Translations under genes and position numbers: made by a program | Part shown: positions 1 to 10,230 of the stretch, piece by piece | How the letters are laid out: the number at the start of each line of letters is the position of its first letter | Numbering within the stretch: the stretch's first letter is position 1 | Assembly (NCBI GenBank): GCA_030015575.1 | Contig: JASDDO010000016.1 | Location: forward strand, 455,218,141-455,282,140 | Direction of reading: 5' to 3' | Source: Agapanthus africanus | Taxonomy: Eukaryota; Streptophyta; Magnoliopsida; Asparagales; Amaryllidaceae | Length of the DNA stretch: 64,000 bases | Notes under the pieces: model-generated | The model's input: only the letters and a program-made list of their open reading frames with translations | Database searches by the model: none | What the model was told of the DNA's origin: nothing

Positions 1-60
1 TAGGAAGATAGCGAGCGGACATAGTCGTTGTCATCTATCATTGACCTAGGCTGTGGCTCA

Positions 61-480
61 TTAAGTGTAGTATTTCTTTAGGAATCGACCATTTATTGGC
101 CTGTAAGGCCTTTCACCGTGCATGTCCATGAGTAGATAGGCCCCACCCTGGTAGACCTTATCTATGATGTACGGGCCTTCATAGTTTGGCTCGAATTTTC
201 CCCGCTTGGCGTGATTGGGGATCATAGGCCTTTTGACTACTAGCACGAGTTCGCCTTGGCGGAATGTCCTCGGTCGGGTCAATCTTTCATATGAGCGCGT
301 CATCTTTGCTTTATAAGCTTCCAGATTTTGTTGCGCTATGAGCCGTGTTTCTTCAAGGGCATCAAGCTCCTTAAGCCGAAGATGAACGTTTTCTTCGTTC
401 GTCAGCTCGTAGTGGACTGCCACTCGTAGAGAGGGTAGCTCTATCTCGAGGGGGAGTACTGCTTCCGTACCGAATACCAA
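61..480 (-). CDS. Element A integrase C-terminal block
   Basis: This 139-residue block matches the C-terminal part of Tat-type integrases. It begins with the FGTEAVLPLEIELPSLR stretch that follows the catalytic core, then has a charged helical part, and then an SH3-like DNA-binding segment (RTFRQGELVLVVKRP, NYEGPYIID). It closes with NGRFLKKYY, the usual polyprotein end for this group. In the living family it helps bind the LTR ends and the target. It lies directly after the integrase core in element order. It is part of a fossil element and is not a host gene. Confidence 0.85.
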   Translation of the reverse strand: MVFGTEAVLPLEIELPSLRVAVHYELTNEENVHLRLKELDALEETRLIAQQNLEAYKAKMTRSYERLTRPRTFRQGELVLVVKRPMIPNHAKRGKFEPNYEGPYIIDKVYQGGAYLLMDMHGERPYRPINGRFLKKYYT

Positions 481-555
481 TGCGTATGGCGTTGTGTTCG
501 TGGCCGTCTTGAACGTAGTTCGATACGCCCAAAGAGCTTCTTGCAGTCTCTCGTG

Positions 556-1239
556 CTAGTCTTTCTTATTTCGGGACACCGTCTTCTTCATGATCTTCGT
601 CAAGGTCTTGTTGAAGGCCTCGGCTAGACCATTAGCTCGCGGATTATAAACTGAGGAATATCTCCAGTCTATATTATGCTGTTGCGCGAAGCGACTGATC
701 TTGTGGCTTCTGTAGGCTGGCCCGTTATCGGAGATGATCCGTCGCGGAGTTCCAAACCGATATATGACGTGCGTCTTGAAGAAGTGGAGGATATTCTCCG
801 TCTTCACTTCCCTCAGCGGCACTGCCTCTGCCCATTTGGAGAAGTAGTCAGTCGTCGCCAGGATGAAACGATATCCCCTGGACGATGCTGGTTCGATGGG
901 GCCGACTATGTCAGTTCCCCACATTTCGAATGGCCAGCTAGCCACTGTTGGATGGAGTAGATTTGGATGTTGGTGGATGAAGTCCCCATGGATTTGGCAT
1001 GAGTGGCATTGCTTCGCATATTCAAGGCAATCATGAATCATCGTGGGCCAGTAGTATCCCATCCGTTTGATCTTCAACTTCATCTTCGGGCCCGCATGGT
1101 GAGAACCACAGATTCCGTCATGAACTTCCTGAACGACTCTTTCTGCTTCTTCAGGTCCTAAGCATCTCAGCCACAGAGAATCGAATGACCTCTTGTATAG
1201 AGTATCATTGACGAAGGCGAAAGACAGAGCTCGTTTCAT
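556..1239 (-). CDS. Element A integrase zinc-binding and catalytic core block
   Basis: The 227-residue block starts with an HHCC-type zinc-binding region: histidines in HDGICGSHHAG and cysteines in the CHSCQ stretch. An RNase H-fold core of the rve family follows. The catalytic triad can be seen as D in TDIVGPIEP, D in IISDNGPAY and E in GLAEAFNKTL. This enzyme joins the ends of the retrotransposon cDNA to chromosomal DNA. It follows the second RNase H domain in element order, as expected for Ty3/gypsy elements. Confidence 0.92.
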   Translation of the reverse strand: MKRALSFAFVNDTLYKRSFDSLWLRCLGPEEAERVVQEVHDGICGSHHAGPKMKLKIKRMGYYWPTMIHDCLEYAKQCHSCQIHGDFIHQHPNLLHPTVASWPFEMWGTDIVGPIEPASSRGYRFILATTDYFSKWAEAVPLREVKTENILHFFKTHVIYRFGTPRRIISDNGPAYRSHKISRFAQQHNIDWRYSSVYNPRANGLAEAFNKTLTKIMKKTVSRNKKD

Positions 1240-1272
1240 GAGCTGATGTCTTGTGGACGCTTCTTCAAGTAT

Positions 1273-1779
1273 TCAGTGGGACTTAAAGTAGTCTATGAAG
1301 ACTTCCCTCCAATCCTCAGCTTTTTCCCGGTCTTCTATTTGCAAGGTCGTCTGTTCAGCCGCTCCCTTCTCTTCGGATGATTCCGGAGATATTTCTGCTG
1401 GGGCAAGCACCCGCCGGCTTTGTACCACGATTCTAACGTCATCAAGGTTCTCGTCAGCCAGTTCTTTAGCAAGTTTGGCCAACGCGTCTGCTTTGCTGTT
1501 TTCTGCGTGCGGTATGCTTTCCAAAGTATAGGAGGGAATTTGGGTCAACAGTTGTTTCACCTTTTCACCATACTTCACCAACTCCGGTTTGCACGTTTGG
1601 TAGTGGCCGTTTACTTGACTAACGACCAGTTGAGAATCTCCGTATATGAGGAGGTTTTCAATTCCCATGTCAATGGCGATCTCGAGGCCTGCTATCAAAG
1701 CTTCGTATTTGGCTTCATTATTTGTCCTCGGCTCTGTTAAGGAGAAAGCGAAGCGCATTATCTCTCCTTGTGGAGTCAC
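1273..1779 (-). CDS. Element A second RNase H (archaeal-like aRH) block
   Basis: This 168-residue block is a second, archaeal-like RNase H domain between the ordinary RNase H and integrase. It has the conserved TNNEAKYEALIAGL helix with the catalytic E, the LLIYGDSQLVVSQV strand with a catalytic D, and the closing HAENSKADALAKLA motif. An extra RNase H in this position is a known hallmark of the Tat group, so it is the best single lineage marker in element A. Its proposed role is help in degrading the RNA strand during cDNA synthesis. Confidence 0.9.
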   Translation of the reverse strand: MTPQGEIMRFAFSLTEPRTNNEAKYEALIAGLEIAIDMGIENLLIYGDSQLVVSQVNGHYQTCKPELVKYGEKVKQLLTQIPSYTLESIPHAENSKADALAKLAKELADENLDDVRIVVQSRRVLAPAEISPESSEEKGAAEQTTLQIEDREKAEDWREVFIDYFKSH

Positions 1780-1863
1780 GAAGATGAGGCCTACCCCCGA
1801 TTTGATTATAGGGGTACTTTGTTTGCGCTTCTTTACGGAAGATGCTCCATCGAAATAAAGCTC

Positions 1864-2166
1864 TCATCGGGTATTACTACCGTCAATCGCGTCAAACGCA
1901 TGTTCGTCTGGAAGATCGCAATTTAGAGGAGAATCGGCGGCGATCGGATGCTCAGCGAGGAAATCGGCGATGGCCTGGCTTTTCACTGCCTTGAGAGGTT
2001 GATAGGTTATCGAAAACTCCATCAAGAGCAGGGCCCATTTAGCGAGTCGTCCCGTCAATATGGCCTTCAACATTAAATATTTAAGAGGGTCCACCTTCGA
2101 GATGAGACGGACTTCATGTGCTAATGCATAGTGCCTGAGCTTTGTTATCGCAAAGATCAATGCCAA
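1864..2166 (-). CDS. Element A RNase H block that follows RT
   Basis: About 100 residues match the second half of the retroelement RNase H that follows RT (RNase_H-like family). Visible signatures are LALIFAITKLRHYALAH, a substrate-handling segment, KAILTGRLAKWALLLMEF, and SQAIADFLAEHP, which closes the domain. The first part of the fold is encoded at the end of the adjacent RT block. It belongs to the same fossil polyprotein, between RT and the second RNase H. Confidence 0.85.
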   Translation of the reverse strand: MALIFAITKLRHYALAHEVRLISKVDPLKYLMLKAILTGRLAKWALLLMEFSITYQPLKAVKSQAIADFLAEHPIAADSPLNCDLPDEHAFDAIDGSNTR

Positions 2167-2220
2167 GCAGTGTTTTTCAATGGGGGAGTAGTTGCTTTCT
2201 GCTCCCAGAAGAACTCGACT

Positions 2221-3882
2221 TTAATAGTAGAGTGCTCTCTCCTTCCCTTGATCGTTCTCTTGTGCCCATAATGCGCCTAAGGAACCTTTGAGGGCGGTTG
2301 TGTAAAGAATGAGGGGCTTCCCTTTGACCGGAGTAGCCAACACTGGCGGGTTCTGCAGGTACTGTTTAATCTCGTCCAGCGCGCCCTGGCATTTTTGATC
2401 CCAAACGAATGGTGTTCCTTTCTTTATCAGGTGACTGTAAGGACGACACTTGCCCGAAAGGTTGGCTATAAATCGCCGTATATATGCGAGCTTCCCTTGG
2501 AGAGATCGCAGCTGCTTAAGAGTCCTTGGCGGAGGCATTTCCATGATCGCCTTGATCTTTGACGGATCTATCTCAATACCTCGGTGTCGGACGATGAATC
2601 CCAGGAATTTGCCCGAGGAAACTCCGAATGCACACTTGAGAGGGTTCATCTTCAAGTTGTATTGCCGAAGGCGTTGAAATACAGTTTTCAAATGCTCGAG
2701 ATGTTCCTCGTATGATTTGCTTTTAACCACGAGATCGTCGATATAGCATTCGACGATTTCGTGTATAAGGTCATCGAAGATCTTCGTCATGGCCCTTTGA
2801 TAGGTGGCACTGGCATTCTTTAAACCGAAGGGTATCACCTTGTAGCAGAATATACCTAAAGGAGTCCTGAAGGCGGTGTGCTTCTGGTCTTCGGGATGCA
2901 TCTTTATCTGATTATACCCTGACGAGCCGTCCATAAAGGAGAAAACCTCATGAGTGGACGTATTGTCTATCATCAGTTCGGTGACTGGCACTGGGAAATC
3001 ATCCTTCGGGCAGGCTTTATTGAGATCCCGAAAATCCATGCATATGCGCACCGTCCCATTTTTCTTCATTACCGGGACGATATTGGTGATCCAGTCAGGA
3101 TATTGAACTTCCTGGATGAAGCCGGAGTCGATCAGCTTCTTGACCTCGGCATTGATGCTCATCTCAAGCTCGAGCCGCATTCTCTTCGGCGCTTGTTTAA
3201 CTGGCTTGACGTTCGGGGATATCGCCAATTTATGCACAGCAATTTCTGGATCTAGTCCCGGCATTTCGGAATAGTTCCATGCGAAGCAATCTTTGTGCTG
3301 TATAAGGACGTCTTTTAACGCAGCCACCCTTTCTTCAGATAGCAGCTCACTGACGAACGTCGGCCGTGGGTCACTTGCCGTCCCCAACTCAATTTTCTTG
3401 AGGTTATCTGCAGTGGTATGTATTCCATCCTCCAGTTCTTTCGGAGCTGGCGGAAATTCTGAGATCACCCCATCATTGCTGTTTTCGAAGCACCAGGGAA
3501 GGCTGTCCATGTTTTCGGGCTCTTCTTTTAATATTGTTATCATGTGACAAGTGAGAATCCGCTTCCAATCCCAATGTGGAGTTGGTTTTGTTCTTGTGGC
3601 TTTGGGTTCGTGCTTCTGTGGCGGCGCTACCCTCCAGTTGTCAGACAGAGCGAACTTGCCAAGCTGATACTGATCTTCAACCCAATTCTTGAAGGTGAAG
3701 CAATCTTCAAGAGGATGCCCTATTACTTGATGGTAAGAGCAATAATTTGGGTCAGAGACTTCGCCTGCTTGCTTGGGGTGTTTGGACTCCGGCAGTGTAA
3801 GCATCTGATGTTTTCGAGCAAGATCAAGTATCTTCTTCGTCTTGTCCTGAGGAAACGAGTACGCTCGACCCATTTTCTTCAT
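2221..3882 (-). CDS. Element A reverse transcriptase block, with a gag-like finger module at its N-terminus
   Basis: This 553-residue block encodes RT. Motifs in order are RICMDFRDLNKACPKDDFP, FSFMDGSSGYNQI, the IPFGLKNASATYQRAM segment, the YIDD catalytic centre (CYIDDLVVKS, about residue 370), and a thumb/connection region leading into RNase H. Unusually, the first ~70 residues resemble a piece of this element's gag: a YSFPQDK motif, then YCSYHQVIGHPLEDC. That histidine/cysteine finger module is present three times across element A. RT copies element RNA into DNA. The core is intact enough for confident assignment to Ty3/gypsy. Confidence 0.95.
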   Translation of the reverse strand: MKKMGRAYSFPQDKTKKILDLARKHQMLTLPESKHPKQAGEVSDPNYCSYHQVIGHPLEDCFTFKNWVEDQYQLGKFALSDNWRVAPPQKHEPKATRTKPTPHWDWKRILTCHMITILKEEPENMDSLPWCFENSNDGVISEFPPAPKELEDGIHTTADNLKKIELGTASDPRPTFVSELLSEERVAALKDVLIQHKDCFAWNYSEMPGLDPEIAVHKLAISPNVKPVKQAPKRMRLELEMSINAEVKKLIDSGFIQEVQYPDWITNIVPVMKKNGTVRICMDFRDLNKACPKDDFPVPVTELMIDNTSTHEVFSFMDGSSGYNQIKMHPEDQKHTAFRTPLGIFCYKVIPFGLKNASATYQRAMTKIFDDLIHEIVECYIDDLVVKSKSYEEHLEHLKTVFQRLRQYNLKMNPLKCAFGVSSGKFLGFIVRHRGIEIDPSKIKAIMEMPPPRTLKQLRSLQGKLAYIRRFIANLSGKCRPYSHLIKKGTPFVWDQKCQGALDEIKQYLQNPPVLATPVKGKPLILYTTALKGSLGALWAQENDQGKERALYY

Positions 3883-4041
3883 GAGGGATAGATCAATAAC
3901 GCTCGACTCCCGTTTGCGTAGCTTCTTAGCCCCGCTTTGTTGCTGCTGAGCGCCTTTTTAGCCTTTCAACTTGTTTCTGCCTCTGCGTCGAGCCTTTTTT
4001 AGAGCAGGTTGACAGGGGGCGGCACTTTCATCTTTCGTGGC

Positions 4042-5691
4042 CTATTGAAGGAGGCGTTGCATTTTGGTTTTCTCGTAGATTTCCATTTCACGATTGTGAT
4101 CATCTCGGACTTTTTGACCAGCTTCCCTTATAAGCCTGTCCATTTGTTCTTCGAACGACGGACTGGGCACTTTTACATCAGGAACTTTTACTGGTTCAGG
4201 ATTAGCGTCCTCCCGTTGAGCATCTGCTTCTTCATTGAAGTCATGCACGGCGTAACAGTCGCGGAGTAGCTCTCGTTTCTTGGAGAGAACGTATCCGAGC
4301 CCGATTGTCTCCATCCTCCCACTAGGCAACTTGCGTTGAGTTCCGGGGACGTTCCAGACCCTGTCATAGAATTTGGCCTTTCTAACGGTCTGTTTGAAGG
4401 GTATCCCTTGGCGCTTCAACAGCCTCTTCAAGCCTTCTGTATAATATCTGGGTAGACGGATGGGTTGAAGCCTGTCCAACGTAGGGTCCGCCCCGTGCCA
4501 GATTCCTTTCTCCACTTTGTTTTCTTCAGAGCGGTAGAATAGAATTGCCTTCTCGCCTTCTCGCCTGGACGGGACATAGAACGTCTGCAGCTCCTCTACA
4601 CGGTCGGTATCGAGCGCATCCAGTTCTTTATAATGTTTAGGTGGCACCATAGCGACTTGTATACTATGCTCTTCGTCAGCGGAAGCTCGTATTGAAGGTC
4701 GAGCAGAGAATACAGCATGGACCTCATCCTCCGAATCACTACCAAAGATCAACGTAGGAGCGGATGGTCTCGGCTTGGTGTATTGGGGAGGACCCGAATA
4801 AACTATCTCCTCTTCTTCCTCGGTATCACTGCCGAAGACAAGGATGGTAGCGTTAGTCTTATTCTCCGGCCTGTGACACCTTTCCGTGTCTTCAAAATTT
4901 GGCAAGAAGTATTTAGCATCTTCATATTTGCGAACTTCGTTCACGGAAAACGGATTCAGTTCTCCCGTCACGGTATACTCGAAACCATCCTTAAAATATT
5001 TCATACACTGATGCTGTGTAGAAGGGATGCTGTTGTACTCGTATAACCATGGTCGGCCGAGCAGAGCGTTGTAGCATGTCTTGGCATCTATGACGTGGAA
5101 TTTAATGTCCGTGACGAGCAGCCCGAAGCATAGCGTCAGTATCACAGATCCAAGAGTCTTTGACGATTGGGAGTCGAACCCGGAGATGGTGATCTTGTCT
5201 CGAGCGAGGTGTTGAACGCTCATGCAGATTTCCTTTAAAACCCGCACATTGAGTAGGTTAACAGACGACCCGTTATCGATCAGGATTTTGCCTATCTTTA
5301 TATCATGGCAGTATCCTGAGACATAGAGGGGGCGATTGTGTTCGCACATCCCAAGGAGAAGGTCTTCATCGCCAAAAGTGACATCGGCCGTGTGCACTTC
5401 TTCCAGTTCATCCTTCATCTTTTCTTCGGCCAGGAAAGCTTGGAACTGCTCCGGGTTCTGTAGTGCCTTAATTAACGAATCTCTCGCCTCCTTTGATAGT
5501 AAAAGGGCGTCAAGAATGCTGAGTTGCGAGGGTAGCTTCCTCAGATGCGCTAAGACGTTGTAATCTACCTTATTCTTTTTCGGCGGGTCTTTGGCAGTTA
5601 GCTCTTCCGTGACATCCAAGGCGATCTCCTCAGGGACCTTTTCTTTCCCTTTGTCTCTTTTGTTTGGGGGTTCGAGATTCTTTTCGGGCAA
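4042..5691 (-). CDS. Element A aspartic protease block
   Basis: This 549-residue block holds a retropepsin-like domain at about residues 120-230: ILIDNGSSVNLL, with the catalytic D in a DNGSS setting instead of the commoner DTG/DSG, and LLGRPWLY as the C-terminal protease signature. The protease matures the gag-pol polyprotein. Flanking acidic, serine-rich stretches carry two similar segments (VFGSDTEEEEE and IFGSDSEDEV), which look like an internal duplication. A long C-terminal linker leads towards RT. The block lies between gag and RT, as in all Tat elements. Confidence 0.88.
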   Translation of the reverse strand: MPEKNLEPPNKRDKGKEKVPEEIALDVTEELTAKDPPKKNKVDYNVLAHLRKLPSQLSILDALLLSKEARDSLIKALQNPEQFQAFLAEEKMKDELEEVHTADVTFGDEDLLLGMCEHNRPLYVSGYCHDIKIGKILIDNGSSVNLLNVRVLKEICMSVQHLARDKITISGFDSQSSKTLGSVILTLCFGLLVTDIKFHVIDAKTCYNALLGRPWLYEYNSIPSTQHQCMKYFKDGFEYTVTGELNPFSVNEVRKYEDAKYFLPNFEDTERCHRPENKTNATILVFGSDTEEEEEIVYSGPPQYTKPRPSAPTLIFGSDSEDEVHAVFSARPSIRASADEEHSIQVAMVPPKHYKELDALDTDRVEELQTFYVPSRREGEKAILFYRSEENKVEKGIWHGADPTLDRLQPIRLPRYYTEGLKRLLKRQGIPFKQTVRKAKFYDRVWNVPGTQRKLPSGRMETIGLGYVLSKKRELLRDCYAVHDFNEEADAQREDANPEPVKVPDVKVPSPSFEEQMDRLIREAGQKVRDDHNREMEIYEKTKMQRLLQ

Positions 5692-5908
5692 CGTGCGATT
5701 ACACAGCCGGATATTTTCACAAATCTTCGGCTCTTCTTATTTTCCCAAAGTGGGCTCTTTAAAGAGGGGGCCAAGCTCCAATTCCTCATCAGAATCGCTC
5801 GAATGTGAGTACTTGTGATCCTTCGGCGTTGACCATGCGACAATTGCCGGTAGTTCTATTAAGCCCTTCGGTCGCACTGTTTTGCTCCCGGCGAGTCTTG
5901 CGCTTCTC

Positions 5909-8467
5909 CTACTTAACCTGTTGTCGGTGAGCAACATATCCTTTCCACCATCTATCGAAAGCTCTGCACCCCTCAGTGGGATGCGAAATCTTCCGATGAT
6001 ACAAGCAATAGGAGGGGTGCATTTCCGCTTCACCAGTAATGCTTCCCTCAGAGGATGGTAGCTTCATACCCATTGACACGGCTTTAGCAAACCTCTTCCT
6101 CATCTTGAATTTGATTTTATCCACAGTGGCCGTACTTTGCTCCAGCGGGAGTATCTCAATTCTTTCGTCAAGGCGCTGGCGTTTGGCCCTTTCGAATATA
6201 ACTTCCTCGCGCTCCCGATCAGCTTTTCTTTTTAAGAGAGCTTCATTGAGGAATGCATCGATTACTTCATCCGATGGCTCTAGAATTTTTGGTTCGGGAT
6301 CTGCCCCCAGCGTTTCAGTACAAGGAGTCTCCTCATTGTTCGTGAGCGAATGAGAAATCATATGAAAGCTCGCCACGTAATCCTCAGATTCATCCGACGA
6401 ACTTTCTCCCTCACCTTCCACTTGAAAGACGTGGTTGAGGAACTCTTGGAGTGTAATGGGAGTCCGTGCCTTCTGGTTGTATTCCTCCAGCGCGTCAATT
6501 TGTTTTTGCAAGTCCGTGCGCTTGTCGTCAGGCTTCACGGGCTTCTTTGACTTCTTTTTCTTCTTCTTTGAATATTTCGACGGCTGGTTGTGAATGCTTG
6601 GGCCACCTCCATCGATCTTTTGAGTTGGACAAGGCTTCAACATCCCTTCAATGATCTGCGGCTCCAACAGGTTCTTCCACTTGATTGCTGGGCAAAATTG
6701 AAGATCATTTAGCATCCTCTTTGTCTTGGCTGATAATACAACCTCCCAAGGAGCTTCTTCAACGACAGAGCATGTTGCCCCCGGCGTATTCATTCCCTTA
6801 GAGGTGTGGGGCTGCGGTGGATTCACCTTCCATTTGTCAGACAATGCAAACTTGCCCTGTCGGTACTGGTCTTCAAGCCAATTTTTGAAGACGTAGCAAT
6901 CCTCGATCGGATGACCCAGTACTTGATGATAAGGACAGTAGTTGGGCTCATTGACGTCACTTGGTTGCGACGGACGTTTTGGATCCGGCAGATTTATGAG
7001 TCGGTTGCGCAACGCCAGCTCGAATAACCTTCTCGTTTTATCTCGGGGAAATGAGTAAGGACGTCCCATCCTCTCCTCAAGGGCTACGTACGGGTGCATA
7101 TTATTTTGACGAACGACTGGCTTCGAGATGTTCGGTTGCTGTTGAGCATTAGCGATAACGATCGCTTTTCCTTTTCCTTTATCATTTCGGGAGTCCGGCT
7201 TTGGAAGGGAAGGTTTATGGCCCATTTGATCCATTTGCGCCAGCTTGTCGATTAGTGCCTGGAAGGTGGTCGGCTTGAAGAACATCATAAATTGCGAGAT
7301 GGTTGCTTGCGGATCGAGGGTTCCCACAAACATACCCACTGCAGGAGCTTCTTCAATGTGTTGCTCGCATTTTGACCATAAATTACGCCACCGTATAGCA
7401 TATTGGACCCATGTCTCGCCCGGCTTTACCCTGGCATTAATCAATGCCGTTATCGGGGTACGCTCGCTAGCACTCGCGAAACGTTGGGTAAATAGCAGTT
7501 CCATTTCAGCAAAGGTCTTGATAGAGTCATTCGAGAGCTCGGAATACCACTCGAACGCCGTATCTGACAAGCTACCAACAAACTGGTGGAGCAACAATTT
7601 ATCATCACCGCCAGTGTTGCCGCAAAGCGCCCTGAACTGGGCGACATGCTGGTGAGGATTGCCAGTCCCCTTATACACATGGAATTTTGGTATCATATAA
7701 CCTGGCGGGTACTTGATCTGGTCGTACCAGCCCGGATACGGTCGCCTCGTTTTTACCACCTGACCCGCTGCTTCAGTCGCTTGATGAACCCGGATCTGCT
7801 GAGCTATATATTCGTCCAGGTCGGCTTTGGAGATTGCCTCCTCCTTGGCTGTTGACAGAGCCGGAGGAGGATTCGACGTTTCTCCCCTATCATCTTCAAG
7901 GATGATCGGGGAATCTTCAGCAGGTGGATCCTGTTGAATCATCATGCCCACCATGTCCTGGAACAGGAAGGCCATTTTCTTTATGCTGGCTGCCTGTTCC
8001 GCAGCTTCTTTATCCTTCTTCTCCAGTATGCGACGAAGGAATTCGGCGTCAGTTTCTTGTTTCTGACGTTCATCCGAGGACGTTTCAGGGGTTTCTTTTG
8101 GCCCAGTGAGTGCGGCCATCACGGTCATCATCTCCTGAAGCTTTTGCTGTTTCTCCTGAGCCTTGGTCACTGACCGTGTAAGCGGTCTATGACCCGTGGA
8201 TGCGCGGCTATCCTCCTTTCCTGATGCCATATAAACTGTATGAACTATCATGCCCCCGGACTTAGGGCGTTTAGGCTCACCACCCTTGGCATTTGCCACG
8301 GGCGCGGGGGTTTTCTCCGGCCTTCTTCTTTTGTGGGCCGTTGAAGTGGAGGGGGCCGTTGCAGTGGGCACCCTGGTGATTGTTGTCCTCTGCTGTTTAA
8401 TAGGACAGTCCTTTTCTTTTTGCACCTTCGCCTTCTTCTGTTGACGAGAATAACCTGGGCCAATCAC
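5909..8467 (-). CDS. Element A gag block (capsid domain and His/Cys fingers)
   Basis: This 852-residue block is gag-like. About residues 100-170 form a charged coiled coil. About residues 245-400 are the retrotransposon capsid domain: YPGWYDQIKYPPGYMIPKF at the start, then FEWYSEL and TFAEMELLFTQRF. A YSFPRDK motif then leads to a finger, YCPYHQVLGHPIEDC (near 510-524), and a second finger, YCLYHRKISHPTEGC, sits near the C-terminus (about 820). The fingers are C-x2-H ... H-x4-C, not the usual CCHC knuckle. Gag forms the virus-like particle. The block lies just downstream of the N-terminal ORF. Confidence 0.9.
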   Translation of the reverse strand: MIGPGYSRQQKKAKVQKEKDCPIKQQRTTITRVPTATAPSTSTAHKRRRPEKTPAPVANAKGGEPKRPKSGGMIVHTVYMASGKEDSRASTGHRPLTRSVTKAQEKQQKLQEMMTVMAALTGPKETPETSSDERQKQETDAEFLRRILEKKDKEAAEQAASIKKMAFLFQDMVGMMIQQDPPAEDSPIILEDDRGETSNPPPALSTAKEEAISKADLDEYIAQQIRVHQATEAAGQVVKTRRPYPGWYDQIKYPPGYMIPKFHVYKGTGNPHQHVAQFRALCGNTGGDDKLLLHQFVGSLSDTAFEWYSELSNDSIKTFAEMELLFTQRFASASERTPITALINARVKPGETWVQYAIRWRNLWSKCEQHIEEAPAVGMFVGTLDPQATISQFMMFFKPTTFQALIDKLAQMDQMGHKPSLPKPDSRNDKGKGKAIVIANAQQQPNISKPVVRQNNMHPYVALEERMGRPYSFPRDKTRRLFELALRNRLINLPDPKRPSQPSDVNEPNYCPYHQVLGHPIEDCYVFKNWLEDQYRQGKFALSDKWKVNPPQPHTSKGMNTPGATCSVVEEAPWEVVLSAKTKRMLNDLQFCPAIKWKNLLEPQIIEGMLKPCPTQKIDGGGPSIHNQPSKYSKKKKKKSKKPVKPDDKRTDLQKQIDALEEYNQKARTPITLQEFLNHVFQVEGEGESSSDESEDYVASFHMISHSLTNNEETPCTETLGADPEPKILEPSDEVIDAFLNEALLKRKADREREEVIFERAKRQRLDERIEILPLEQSTATVDKIKFKMRKRFAKAVSMGMKLPSSEGSITGEAEMHPSYCLYHRKISHPTEGCRAFDRWWKGYVAHRQQVK

Positions 8468-8503
8468 GGAGTCTTGAACCCTCCGCCAAACCTTGTATAT
8501 TTT

Positions 8504-9334
8504 TTAGGACAGCCGTTGAGGGGGCTGTTCTTGCCGTGTTTCCAGAACTCTCTCCGTGGGCAGAGGAGATCTTTTCAATGTAGCGGTTGGAGAGTTCTTA
8601 CGTACCCTCCTCAGCAGTTCAAAGCTGTTCCCAGTTGGAACAGCAGCGTTGACTTCCACCTCTGGAGCCGGTCGAGTTAGCCCTGAGGGGGAGTTGCCCC
8701 CTGCCTTCCTCACTCGTCTCCAATGGCGACGTCGAGCATGAAGAGCCGTTGGGACTAGCTCGGAGATAGAGACAGCCTCTTTTTGCCCCCTGTCTGAATG
8801 AGGCGCCGCTGGTGTTAACCTCTCAAAGATTGAGGTTGTCCTTTGAGGGATGATATTCAACCTGTTGAAGACAGATCCTCGAGCAGGGGCAGGAGCAGGA
8901 ATAGTCAGTCTTGAAAAGACCGACTCTTTGACAGGGAAAGCCGCCTTGACGACTTCTGAAGCAGCGGCTATTGCCTTCCTTGGGACAGCCACCTTGGGAT
9001 TCACAGGCTTCTTGGTGGGCCCCTCAGAGTTTTGATCCAGCCTAGCAAAGACAGAGGCTGTTGGCTTGGTAATGGACGACCCGTTGACAGGGGACGTCGT
9101 AGCAGTGAGCCGGTCGAAGACCGACTTCTTGTTCACTTCCGGTGCAGGTATTGGCATAGAGAAGCTTGAAGGCGGGATCATGGTCCCGAAAAACAGGACG
9201 GTGGTGGCCTGGGCCACCTGTTTTACCGACAGAGCGAGGAAGGAAGCCGCTTGGGGCCCATATGCTACAGCTCTAGGTGAGGTGGAGCGTCCGTTGCAGT
9301 GGCACTTCGAGCAGTTGGTGCAGTTAAAGGCCAT
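8504..9334 (-). CDS. Element A N-terminal ORF with SVFxRL repeats
   Basis: About 275 residues precede gag. I take the ATG at 9334 (MAFNCTNCSKC) because the related fragment H starts its copy with the same context (M-A-S-S-C-T-N-C). The protein is low complexity and rich in P, A and S. It carries a short motif, S-[VI]-F-x-R-L, five times: SVFDRL, SVFARL, SVFSRL, SVFNRL and SIFERL. No enzymatic domain is visible. Gypsy elements of this kind often have such a poorly characterised leader to gag; its role is unknown to me. J (43096-44019) and H (57293-58159) carry relatives. Confidence 0.8.
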   Translation of the reverse strand: MAFNCTNCSKCHCNGRSTSPRAVAYGPQAASFLALSVKQVAQATTVLFFGTMIPPSSFSMPIPAPEVNKKSVFDRLTATTSPVNGSSITKPTASVFARLDQNSEGPTKKPVNPKVAVPRKAIAAASEVVKAAFPVKESVFSRLTIPAPAPARGSVFNRLNIIPQRTTSIFERLTPAAPHSDRGQKEAVSISELVPTALHARRRHWRRVRKAGGNSPSGLTRPAPEVEVNAAVPTGNSFELLRRVRKNSPTATLKRSPLPTERVLETRQEQPPQRLS

Positions 9335-9461
9335 GGATGCTTGAGTTCTGCGCCAGACAAAAGACCAAATCTTAGTAACTTGAAAATCCAAAGGCAACCG
9401 TTAACAAACCGCGATTCGTTCGCGAAGATGACACACGAAGTGTGGAGTGGAAAGAGGAAAA

Positions 9462-9480
9462 GGTCCCACCGGGCGTGCCA
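9462..9480 (-). other. Element A primer binding site
   Basis: On the minus strand TGGCACGCCCGGTGGGACC begins five bases inside the 5' LTR boundary. It starts with TGG, the complement of a tRNA CCA end. Elements J and H carry near-identical sites at the same offset, which supports the LTR boundary. I could not assign the tRNA. Confidence 0.75.
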
Positions 9481-10036
9481 GAATCTGTTCCCCTCCGAAA
9501 GACGGCGATGATGACGTGAGGACGTCTATGCCTGAGATTTGGGGCAGATGCTATATGGTTTTATCCGTCCACCTCTCCGAAGATACCAAGTTGATTTATG
9601 ACACCGTGTATCGGAGGTTTAGACGGATGCGGCCGATGTAGCAGACTTCATCAGATTCCCCCTCGCTTGAGGGGTTTGTTATTGTAGGGACGCTTTTCCC
9701 TGCAGGTGCAAGCCCCTGCAGTTAATTACACTACCGCATCGCGGTAACAACTTTCTCCTTCTCCAGAATTTCACTTGTGTCGTGGGTGTTTGTTTTGTTT
9801 GTGGTTGCCCGTGGATTGTATACGGAGACCGAGTAATGCCGTCGCCCGTAGGACGTGGATTAGTCCAAATCCGTATTTACTTAGATTTGGGTTTGGTGTT
9901 TTTAGTTTAAGGATACGTTATCCGTATTGAGGCTAAGATCAACTTAAACGTTCGTTAAGGATACGTTAGTCCTGTTTGAGACTAAGATCGACTTAACGTG
10001 GTGATCCATTTATTATATGGCCGTCAGAACTCGTCA

Positions 10037-10080
10037 CCTCTCTGACGTCGTTGAAGAATTACAACGATAGGTGTCAGAGG
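10037..10080. other. Long hairpin left of the 27-bp array
   Basis: A 44-nt inverted repeat: outer arms CCTC..TGAC and GTCAGAGG, inner arms TCGTTG and CAACGA, with an AT-rich loop. The same hairpin recurs at 10582-10625, so the two bracket the 27-bp array. Confidence 0.75.
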
Positions 10081-10230
10081 AGTTCAGAGATGTACCCTTG
10101 AACCAAAGTTGATTTGGAGTTTTATAGTCCATTTGAATGTTTGAGGATTCGTGAGCCGTGTTTGGGGCTAAGATCGACTTAAACGGGACCATTTAGATCC
10201 GGAAAAAGAGCATTTGGAGGCTCTATTGTT